DNA of 5,829 nucleotides from an uncultured Dokdonia sp. (GTDB lineage: Bacteria; Bacteroidota; Bacteroidia; Flavobacteriales; Flavobacteriaceae): contig CAKZKZ010000822.1 in NCBI GenBank assembly GCA_937124495.1, forward strand, positions 1 through 5,829, in the 5' to 3' direction. Below the pieces are notes generated by a model that saw only the letters and a program-made list of their open reading frames with translations, was not told the origin of the DNA and did not search any database. The position numbers and the translations under genes are program-made. Below, in pieces: positions 1 through 4,748 of the stretch. The number at the start of each line of letters is the position of its first letter. Position 1 is the first letter of the stretch.

Positions 1-26
1 TAGCTGAAATAATGATGGTTATCTAA

Positions 27-233
27 TCTCTGAATATTGGTGACTTATCTGACCTAGTATCTGTCGAAGTAGACTTTGAAAATAGCTCTGAAGAAATACA
101 AGAAATAATCTTAGATGCAGTTGTTGAGATTGAATCATTAGAGAGCAAGTCAGAAGTTAAAACCAAAAGTCAGGGATATCACAACAACATAATAAATAAT
201 TCGGTTTATCAGGTACGATTATTTAAGAATGTT
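27..233 (+). other. Open upstream extension of the first gene's frame, without a start codon
   Basis: After the TAA at 24-26 the frame of the first gene is open for 69 codons with no ATG, GTG or TTG until 234. The translation contains plausible protein such as DLVSVEVDFENSSEEIQEII. In the first 26 bases each of the three forward frames has a stop (TAG at 1, TGA at 5, TAA at 24). A second short frame (AAT at 8 to TGG at 38-40) also reads plausibly and would join this frame after a one-base shift near 40. The gene may therefore carry a frameshift or nonsense change, use a rare start such as ATT at 36, or have a sequencing error close to the contig edge. Confidence 0.4.
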
Positions 234-737
234 TTGATGGTATTAAATGTAGATATGCATGACCGTTTCTTATTTAATGATGAACTTCAATATGAAACCA
301 AGTGTTCAAAACATATCACTCTAAATGACTCTCAAGTTACTGGTATAAAATCTCATTTTAGAAAAGAAACACTAGTTAAATATAATAAAGGTGTATCAGA
401 AGTATCTCACAGCATTAACCTGAAAAATTGTCATGAAAGTATCAAACATATAGCGATAGGTTTAGTCAGAAGTATCGATACCTATTGTTCTAAAGCTGAA
501 GTAAATATCATGCAAGACAATCATTCTGCCTTAGAAGTTAATGATAACAAGTATTCAATTTTTACGATAAATAACACATTGTTTGCTCATAAAGAAGGCT
601 CTAGCTACAAGGATACTGCAAAAGTAAATTTATCGGCAGAGCAAATGAGCAAGTGCATGACAGTTGATTTCGAAAATGAAATTGACCCATATATTGTGCA
701 ATTAGATGAAGAAAGAGAAGCAGTTCTAAATAGCTAA
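234..737 (+). CDS. Hypothetical protein, probably with a missing or disrupted 5' end
   Basis: I do not recognise this protein. The first usual starts are TTG at 234 and ATG at 237, giving about 166 residues, with no convincing Shine-Dalgarno sequence in front. The same frame stays open back to position 27 and reads like protein there, with an acidic stretch before 130, so the true product is probably longer and the 234/237 start may be an artefact of lost upstream sequence. Visible features are a polar, soluble composition, scattered cysteines, no membrane segment or signal peptide, and an acidic C-terminus (EIDPYIVQLDEEREAV). It is followed by 114 bases and another small gene on the same strand. 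Its place on the same side of the integrase as other orphan genes suggests cargo of a mobile island. I infer no function. That the frame is coding is fairly likely; the start is uncertain. Confidence 0.6.
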   Translation: MMVLNVDMHDRFLFNDELQYETKCSKHITLNDSQVTGIKSHFRKETLVKYNKGVSEVSHSINLKNCHESIKHIAIGLVRSIDTYCSKAEVNIMQDNHSALEVNDNKYSIFTINNTLFAHKEGSSYKDTAKVNLSAEQMSKCMTVDFENEIDPYIVQLDEEREAVLNS

Positions 738-827
738 TGGATTAAAGAATTAAAGCAGTGGCAGGAGCTGCTGCTAACAAATCGGACTCAATAATATTAA
801 TAAGCCAAGGATACGGTGTAACTTTTT

Positions 828-843
828 ACCTAACTAGTAAGGT
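828..843. promoter_or_regulatory. Imperfect 16-bp palindrome overlapping the ribosome binding site of the 82-aa gene
   Basis: ACCTAACTAGTAAGGT matches its own reverse complement at 14 of 16 positions and contains the AAGG ribosome binding sequence. It could be an operator. In RNA it could be a weak hairpin in which ACCU pairs with AGGU and hides the ribosome binding site. The arms are only four bases each side of an A-A mismatch, so chance is quite possible. Confidence 0.25.
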
Positions 844-851
844 TTATTAAT

Positions 852-1100
852 ATGTCTTTTAAACTACAAAGAATAGATATGACAGCCACGGACAGATCGG
901 CCAGATCATTTGAGATCAAATCGGTTGAACAGCTTAGCGAATGCGTAAACAATCAACATAATTTATCTCAGATTGTTGGCTTTCTCTATTTTGACAACAA
1001 TGAAAAAATTGTAATGGATAACAAGGCTGACGCTTTATCTACGCTTGAATACTTGCATTTTAGCAAAGTTATTCATTTGAATTTATACGCAGCACACTAA
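852..1100 (+). CDS. Small hypothetical protein (82 aa)
   Basis: This is a complete small gene of no family I recognise. ATG at 852 is preceded by AAGG at 839-842 with a 9-base spacing, a usable Shine-Dalgarno site that supports the start. The protein is soluble, with no signal peptide or membrane segment. Its first 25 residues are basic and polar, and its second half alternates hydrophobic stretches (IVGFLYFDN, VIHLNLYAAH) compatible with a small alpha/beta fold. The start of the gene is richer in G and C (around 880-905) than its surroundings. A strong hairpin terminator follows at 1116-1141, so its transcript probably ends there and the next gene is transcribed separately or by read-through. 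A near-palindrome at 828-843 overlaps the ribosome binding site. Function unknown; probably island cargo. Confidence 0.6.
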   Translation: MSFKLQRIDMTATDRSARSFEIKSVEQLSECVNNQHNLSQIVGFLYFDNNEKIVMDNKADALSTLEYLHFSKVIHLNLYAAH

Positions 1101-1115
1101 GCGATTACGTGATTT

Positions 1116-1141
1116 AAAGTGCTCAATTTGGGCGCTTTTTT
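1116..1141 (+). terminator. Rho-independent terminator after the 82-aa gene
   Basis: AAAGTGCTC (1116-1124) pairs with GGGCGCTTT (1130-1138) over nine positions, including two G-T pairs, around the loop AATTT. A run of six T (1136-1141) follows directly. It sits 16 bases after the stop of the 852-1100 gene and before the ribosome binding site of the next gene. This is the clearest RNA-level signal in the window and is typical of proteobacterial intrinsic terminators. Confidence 0.8.
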
Positions 1142-1148
1142 ATTAAAA

Positions 1149-1154
1149 GAAGGA
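1149..1154 (+). promoter_or_regulatory. Shine-Dalgarno site of the 88-aa gene
   Basis: GAAGGA lies 7 bases before ATG 1162 and fixes that start. Such a strong site contrasts with the genes right of 3800, which lack one, and is part of the case that the two halves of the window come from different lineages. Confidence 0.7.
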
Positions 1155-1161
1155 TGTACAC

Positions 1162-1428
1162 ATGGCACTTGATTTCGAGAATATCTTTGAAGCTGTTTCA
1201 AAGAAAGATCCTGCTCCATTTAATGAAGAATATGATTATCGTACACTAGTAGATAAGATTTTGACTTCAAATAAAATCACTAATCAAACTGAATTAGATA
1301 CTGCATTAATTAGAGCAGGGGAGATCTGGGACGCGCTATTAAAGTCAGCAGAAGGTGATGAACTAGATCAGCTTGCTGACTTAATAAGTGACTATGAGCA
1401 TGAAAAAATTATGGGAAAAAATAAATAA
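1162..1428 (+). CDS. Small acidic protein resembling the N-terminal part of HigA-type antitoxins, without a helix-turn-helix
   Basis: This 88-residue protein has a strong ribosome binding site (GAAGGA, 1149-1154). Residues 23-82 look all-helical. The segment AEGDELDQLADLISDYEHEK (63-82) resembles the conserved stretch of COG5499/HigA-type antitoxins, in which a short helical N-terminal region with a GDEL..LA.L...YE pattern precedes an XRE helix-turn-helix. Here the protein stops just after that stretch, so the DNA-binding half is absent. No HigB-like toxin gene is visible beside it: the upstream neighbour is the unrecognised 82-aa gene and the downstream one is convergent. It may be a stand-alone helical protein, a decayed antitoxin, or a partner-binding fragment of a toxin-antitoxin pair. 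The resemblance is from memory of the motif and covers only about 20 residues, so the family call is tentative; that it is a real gene is likely. Confidence 0.7.
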   Translation: MALDFENIFEAVSKKDPAPFNEEYDYRTLVDKILTSNKITNQTELDTALIRAGEIWDALLKSAEGDELDQLADLISDYEHEKIMGKNK

Positions 1429-1429
1429 A

Positions 1430-1466
1430 TCTCACAGTGAGACTCGATAGAAAGAGCTATTTTTTG
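1430..1466. terminator. Possible bidirectional terminator between convergent genes
   Basis: TCTCACAGTGAGA (1430-1442) is a perfect inverted repeat with a one-base centre. Read on the minus strand it is followed by TTTATTTATTTTTT, which would serve transcripts coming from the integrase and zinc-ribbon genes. On the plus strand a weak ATAG/CTAT hairpin (1447-1460) is followed by T residues to 1465 and could end the 88-aa gene transcript. Stems are short, so this is moderate to weak. Confidence 0.4.
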
Positions 1467-1487
1467 TCCTCAAAAAACCTTTGAACC

Positions 1488-1523
1488 CAAATAGTCTTTT
1501 GATATCAAATAGTCTTTTGAAGT
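1488..1523. repeat. Two tandem 18-bp repeats with an internal palindrome
   Basis: CAAATAGTCTTTTGATAT (1488-1505) is followed without a gap by CAAATAGTCTTTTGAAGT (1506-1523), with 16 of 18 bases identical, then a partial third copy starting CAAAA at 1524. The unit junctions form a perfect 12-bp palindrome TTTGATATCAAA (1498-1509) and a second TTTGA-AG-TCAAA (1516-1527). The array lies in the noncoding space between convergent genes. TTTGA and TCAAA arms also occur, with five bases between them, beside the integrase promoter at 3694-3708. Binding sites for an element-encoded protein are one possibility; slippage duplication is another. Confidence 0.6.
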
Positions 1524-1548
1524 CAAAATTTGGCCGTGGTTTTGGTGC

Positions 1549-1740
1549 TTATATAGGGGTAGATTGATGTGGTATCAGAATAACGCTATCACATTTATCA
1601 CATACGCCAACAAGAGTATTTTTAACTTTACCGCTATTTTTACTCAATGTTACATCTCTTAATTTGAATGTTGTATTCACAAATGACTGGCATTTTTCAC
1701 ACGCTGCTTTTTGTGAATCGCCAACTTTTAGTATTTTCAT
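1549..1740 (-). CDS. Small four-cysteine zinc-ribbon protein (63 aa)
   Basis: The protein has two CxxC knuckles, C14-x-x-C17 (CEKC) and C47-x-x-C50 (CDKC), about 30 residues apart, as in a treble-clef or zinc-ribbon fold binding one zinc. The middle carries LRDV and VGVCDKCDSV, followed by IPHQSTP near the C-terminus. I remember this arrangement from short uncharacterised proteins in proteobacterial accessory regions, but I cannot name a characterised member. ATG at 1740 is the only sensible start; the nearest AAGG is about 12 bases upstream, a long spacing. It lies 66 bases after the integrase stop on the same strand with no clear terminator between, so it may be transcribed with the integrase. 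A small nucleic-acid-binding or accessory role is possible, but that is inference from the zinc fold alone. Confidence 0.75.
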   Translation of the reverse strand: MKILKVGDSQKAACEKCQSFVNTTFKLRDVTLSKNSGKVKNTLVGVCDKCDSVILIPHQSTPI

Positions 1741-1806
1741 TGTATGTAATAACCTTATAAAAACTGGCTGAGTAGTGGATTGGCACTTGAAGTTTTTTTA
1801 GTTAGA

Positions 1807-3609
1807 TTAATCTTCAAAATCACTATCTTCAAACTCTGCATTTTCTATTGTTGTGTTATCAAGTCTTTTGTAAATATCAGGATGTAAAACTTTAACAGCT
1901 AGTGCAAAACGAAGTAGGTCACTAACTTTTGAATCAGCTTTATCTTCGAATTGAGCATTAATCTCTTCATAAATATCTTTATCAATTTTTATTTCAGATA
2001 GCTTTCCTGATTTTTTAATATGCTTGTGAGACTTCGGATTAACAAAACTCAAAAGGTATGAACATATTTCTTCACTAATTTCTTTGAACAACTTTCTATT
2101 CGTGCTGATATAACCTGATGTCACATCAAAGTAATTCTGAGTATGAAAAACAAGGCGTTTAAGAGTGTATATATTTATTTTTAATTCATTTCCGTATGTT
2201 AAAAATGTCTTTCTATATATGCCCGTAGGGTAATGCTTAATACCTGCAATTTTTGTAATCAGAGCTTCATATGAGTGCTGATTAGGCTTGATGTGATTAT
2301 TTTCATCGACATTCAAAAAAATATGTTTGTGATCATAATCTTTACGTAAAACTAGATCACCACTTTTTACTGCTTCTATCTTTTTCTTTTTAATCTCTCT
2401 TAGTTCGTCTAGTACAGCTTCAGCTTCTTGATTAAGTGGCACTTTGTAAATTGGTTCACCTGTTTTTAATTTTTCAGCCGCCTCTTTATCATCCCAGCTT
2501 ATGGTTGTTATTCCGTTATTCTGTTCAACCTGGTCCCATTCAATCCTAGCAACATCACCAGGTCTCCATCCTGTCCAAAACATAAATCGAAAAAAGTAAT
2601 GAGCACGAACAGCTCCTGGGATGGGCTTGTGAGTGTACTTCAATCTCTTATTATTTTCGTCAGGGGTATTTTTATGCGTTTTAAGAGACATTATCGCTTC
2701 GTAATGAGCTTTTATATCATCGGTGTCTAAACTTTCATTCCTACGCCTTGTCTTGCCCCCTGGATTATTCCAATGTCCTTTTCCTTGTCTCATTATTCGA
2801 ACAGGATTTCTTTTTATAAAATTATTGTCATCATGCAACTCGTTATAAACCTGGATAGCTAATTCATACAAACTACCAATGAATTGTATTACTCGATCAC
2901 CTTCAGTATGAGCATCATTGTCTCCATGGCCGTGACTTTTTGTAATGTTTCTATGTATTCTCAGTATGGCTTGTGAGCTAATATCATTTAAATTGGCATC
3001 AAGCAGTGATTTTAAATTTGCTGTATTACCTTTATATACATTAGTGTTGGTAATTTGTTGGTCATCAGATAAGTTCTTCCAATCTAGTTTTTTTCTTATA
3101 TGAACAAAACTAATAACGTCTTTAACACGTTCATATCGATCTATAGTTACCTGATCAATCTTCCTCTCGTTCATAAAAAGATTATAAGCGTCATTAAGCG
3201 TGTATATTTTACCAAGCTCACTTTTTTGCTTGATTACATCGTAAGGATCTAGACCCTCAGACATCCAATCTAAAAATTCTCCAGCACGCTTTCTCGCTGT
3301 TTCTAAGGACATTTCACCGACAATTGCTATATTTCTTTTCTTGGCGCTACTTCCTGAATGCTTAATTCGCTTTTGAACCATATAAACAGCTAGACCACTT
3401 TTAAAGACTCTAACGCAAAGACCTCTGGCACCATCTGATAAGTCTTTAAATATAGTGTCTTTAGCAACAGGATAAGACAGAGCAGTTATCCGCTTCATTA
3501 AAGTTCTAGTGAACTTAAAATTTACATTTTGATCCTGAGGGAACTTGAAGTTTTTAGCCTCTTCACTTGTTAGTCCTTCGATGGTTTTAACTTCATTTAC
3601 TTTACTCAT
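1807..3609 (-). CDS. P4-type tyrosine integrase with long C-terminal extension
   Basis: This 600-residue site-specific recombinase would integrate and excise the element. Residues 45-123 match the arm-binding DUF4102 domain (GARGLCVRVFKSGLAVYMV, then SLETARKRAGEFLDWMSEGLDPYD). A core-binding region spans about 130-300. The catalytic domain shows Arg349 in TGWRPGDVARI, a probable Lys382 in KLKTGEP, Arg466 in IYRKTF, His489 in LVFHT and the nucleophile Tyr500 in DVTSGYI. The first His of the usual HxxR box is replaced by Gly463. After Tyr500 there are 100 more residues, longer than usual; 536-575 resembles a ribbon-helix-helix domain and the end is very acidic (EFEDSDFED). ATG 3609 is preferred over TTG 3624 because AGGA (3616-3619) lies 6 bases upstream of it. 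The gene points into the element, away from the tsaB side, as is common for an integrase next to an attachment site. Confidence 0.93.
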   Translation of the reverse strand: MSKVNEVKTIEGLTSEEAKNFKFPQDQNVNFKFTRTLMKRITALSYPVAKDTIFKDLSDGARGLCVRVFKSGLAVYMVQKRIKHSGSSAKKRNIAIVGEMSLETARKRAGEFLDWMSEGLDPYDVIKQKSELGKIYTLNDAYNLFMNERKIDQVTIDRYERVKDVISFVHIRKKLDWKNLSDDQQITNTNVYKGNTANLKSLLDANLNDISSQAILRIHRNITKSHGHGDNDAHTEGDRVIQFIGSLYELAIQVYNELHDDNNFIKRNPVRIMRQGKGHWNNPGGKTRRRNESLDTDDIKAHYEAIMSLKTHKNTPDENNKRLKYTHKPIPGAVRAHYFFRFMFWTGWRPGDVARIEWDQVEQNNGITTISWDDKEAAEKLKTGEPIYKVPLNQEAEAVLDELREIKKKKIEAVKSGDLVLRKDYDHKHIFLNVDENNHIKPNQHSYEALITKIAGIKHYPTGIYRKTFLTYGNELKINIYTLKRLVFHTQNYFDVTSGYISTNRKLFKEISEEICSYLLSFVNPKSHKHIKKSGKLSEIKIDKDIYEEINAQFEDKADSKVSDLLRFALAVKVLHPDIYKRLDNTTIENAEFEDSDFED

Positions 3610-3615
3610 AACGAG

Positions 3616-3619
3616 TCCT
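3616..3619 (-). promoter_or_regulatory. Shine-Dalgarno site deciding the integrase start
   Basis: On the minus strand AGGA lies six bases before ATG 3609. The alternative TTG at 3624 overlaps this region and has no site of its own, so the 600-residue product is preferred. Confidence 0.6.
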
Positions 3620-3677
3620 ATCAAAAGTGAATATAAGCTGCATAAATTTAAGTTTTATGAATATTTCTTGGTGACAC

Positions 3678-3718
3678 ATAGGATACACTTTTATTTGAAA
3701 ATATCAAATTGGATACCC
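3678..3718. repeat. Paired GGATAC direct repeats flanking an inverted repeat; possible recombination or operator site
   Basis: ATAGGATACAC (3678-3688) and ATTGGATACCC (3708-3718) are direct copies, 9 of 11 identical, exactly 30 bp or about three helical turns apart. Between them ATTTGA (3693-3698) and TCAAAT (3704-3709) form a perfect inverted repeat with a 5-base spacer, the general layout of a tyrosine-recombinase core site. It lies just upstream of the integrase, at the place where the sequence changes character. It could be the attachment site, accessory protein sites or an operator. The other end of the element is not in the window, so the core cannot be confirmed. Confidence 0.4.
3680..3707 (-). 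promoter_or_regulatory. Candidate sigma70-type promoter of the integrase
   Basis: On the minus strand TTGATA (3702-3707, five of six to consensus) and TATCCT (3680-3685, four of six) are 16 bases apart, giving a leader of roughly 65 bases before the integrase ATG. The -35 box lies inside the inverted repeat 3693-3709 and the -10 box inside a GGATAC repeat, so a protein bound to either would affect integrase expression. Consensus matching in AT-rich DNA is weak evidence. Confidence 0.4.
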
Positions 3719-3807
3719 CTTCAACAACAAGGCATAGGTTTGGAAAAGTTTATAAAGAAAAAAATGGGAAGCTCTATTTCAAATTAAATTTACAACTCAG
3801 ATTTTAA
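3682..3807 (+). pseudogene. 3' remnant of a gene, possibly the last strands of an outer-membrane beta-barrel
   Basis: A frame with no start codon of its own near the left edge is open for 41 codons and ends with TAA at 3805. Its end, GKLYFKLNLQLRF, alternates hydrophobic and polar residues and finishes in phenylalanine, the signature of the last strand of outer-membrane beta-barrel proteins. The stop lies 19 bases from the convergent stop of tsaB, ordinary spacing for two chromosomal genes meeting tail to tail. The upstream part is missing, replaced by the integrase region. I read it as the tail of a Bacteroidota gene cut by integration or by an assembly join. The stretch is short, so an accidental open frame cannot be excluded and I cannot name the parent gene. 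Confidence 0.4.
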
Positions 3808-3826
3808 AATCAATTAAATTATCAAC

Positions 3827-4537
3827 TTATTTTGATTTAAAATACTTATCTTTTCTTGGCTTAATGGCTATAAAATCTTTCAAGTAAAAAGGTTCAAAAT
3901 AGGCAAGGTCTTCGAAGTCTTTGTTTTGGAATTTTTCAAAGGCAAGTTTACCCATTCCTAAAGATGAATTCTCAATGTTGGGAACAAAAATCGCTCTTTC
4001 GTTTTGGGTGATTAAATCCTTTGTCTTCTCAGCTCCATTTCCAAAAAAAACAACCTTTTGCTTTACTAGAAGTTCTTCAAAAGTATCTTTTTCGATGACT
4101 TTGGCTTCGGTTGGCAAAATTTCATTCAGATTTTTATCAAAAATCGCTCTATAAACTTCCGCTCTACGAGCATCTAACAAGGGGCAAAGTAAGGCATTTT
4201 CATCTTGAATTAAACCATAAATTTTGTTTTGCATTTGAGCCGCTAGAGCCTTCAAAGTATTGATTGCGATGAGTGGAATATCCAAGGCAAAACACAAACC
4301 TGTTGCCGCAGAAGTGCCAATTCTCAACCCTGTGTATGAACCAGGTCCTTTTGAGATTGCCACGGCTTGAAGGTCGGTCATTTTGCACTTTCCTTGCTCC
4401 AAAACGTTTTTTATCATCACACTCAAGTTGTCTGAATGTGCATGGGCAATAAAAATTTCGGCATAAGAAATAACCTTTCCTTCTTGGTGAAGAGCAACCG
4501 AGCAGACAGGCGTACTTGTTTCGAGGCTGAGTATCAT
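3827..4537 (-). CDS. tsaB: tRNA threonylcarbamoyladenosine biosynthesis protein TsaB
   Basis: TsaB is the dimerisation partner of TsaD in the cytoplasmic complex (with TsaE) that transfers the threonylcarbamoyl group made by TsaC to adenosine 37 of tRNAs reading ANN codons. The 236-residue length is normal for the family. The N-terminus MILSLETSTPVCSVAL is the ASKHA-fold first strand, and SKGPGSYTGLRIG (62-74) is the hallmark motif of TsaB. The C-terminal AYFEPFYLKDFIA is of the Bacteroidota style. ATG 4535-4537 has no Shine-Dalgarno sequence, as usual in that phylum, and a TAATTTTG box lies about 35 bases upstream. The gene is intact, so whatever happened at the 3610-3712 border did not damage it. 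It is divergent from the ATP-grasp gene and convergent with the remnant at 3682-3807. Identification is secure. Confidence 0.96.
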   Translation of the reverse strand: MILSLETSTPVCSVALHQEGKVISYAEIFIAHAHSDNLSVMIKNVLEQGKCKMTDLQAVAISKGPGSYTGLRIGTSAATGLCFALDIPLIAINTLKALAAQMQNKIYGLIQDENALLCPLLDARRAEVYRAIFDKNLNEILPTEAKVIEKDTFEELLVKQKVVFFGNGAEKTKDLITQNERAIFVPNIENSSLGMGKLAFEKFQNKDFEDLAYFEPFYLKDFIAIKPRKDKYFKSK

Positions 4538-4572
4538 TTTGAATGAATTAGAAATATTGGTAAAATATTCTG

Positions 4573-4580
4573 CAAAATTA
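4573..4580 (-). promoter_or_regulatory. Bacteroidota-type -7 box upstream of tsaB
   Basis: On the minus strand TAATTTTG fits the Bacteroidota -7 consensus TAnnTTTG exactly and lies about 35 bases before the tsaB ATG. I see no clean TTTG -33 box at the expected distance, only a T-rich AGTTTTT, so the assignment is moderate. Confidence 0.4.
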
Positions 4581-4676
4581 GCAATACTTTTACTTAAAAA
4601 CTAAATGTTTAAACGAGTTATAAAATTAAAACAAAGATTTATTTCTTTTTTTGCTTCTATTTCTTTTGATTTGTGT

Positions 4677-4710
4677 TTTGCCGATTTTCAAAGACAAAAA
4701 TCAAAATTTG
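4677..4710 (+). promoter_or_regulatory. Possible Bacteroidota-type promoter of the ATP-grasp gene
   Basis: TTTG (4677-4680) and AAAATTTG (4703-4710, one mismatch to TAnnTTTG) are 22 bases apart, within the known spacing range, and end about 38 bases before ATG 4749. The rest of the 4538-4748 divergent intergenic region is AT-rich and shows no other feature that I can support. Confidence 0.3.
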
Positions 4711-4748
4711 GCTAATTATCTAGCAATCAAGTACTTATACTAAATTCA

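Noticed and set aside
75..84. TTTGAAAATA, identical to 3694-3703, as a possible left attachment site
   Set aside because: A ten-base AT-rich match inside a coding-like frame is expected by chance and does not extend in either direction.
754..790. Integron attC-like or hairpin sequence (AGCAG, CTGCT, then GCTAACAAATCGGAC)
   Set aside because: The GCTAACAA start recalls attC sites, but no matching GTTRRRY end or long inverted arms follow; the GCAG/CTGC stem is four bases and has no T run, so it is not a terminator either.
1488..1530. CRISPR array
   Set aside because: The repeat units are adjacent without spacers, there are only two full copies, and no cas gene is present.
3545..3787. 80-codon plus-strand frame crossing the integrase start and the border
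   Set aside because: It is antisense to the integrase at its left end, runs through the promoter and repeats, and its sequence looks random; a different frame (3682-3807) gives the protein-like tail.
3800..3840. Terminator hairpins between the gene remnant and tsaB (GATTTTAAAATC; AAATCAA with TTGATTT)
   Set aside because: The stems are purely AT-rich or have an 18-base loop, so they are weak; they may still help end convergent transcripts but I cannot support a terminator call.
3921..4154. 77-codon plus-strand frame inside tsaB
   Set aside because: It is entirely antisense to the well-conserved tsaB and has the composition of a reverse-strand shadow.
4200..4388. 62-codon minus-strand frame inside tsaB
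   Set aside because: It is an out-of-frame reading of the conserved core of tsaB.
4683..4702. GATTTT/AAAATC inverted repeat upstream of the ATP-grasp gene
   Set aside because: Six AT-rich base pairs with an eight-base loop are expected by chance in this composition.
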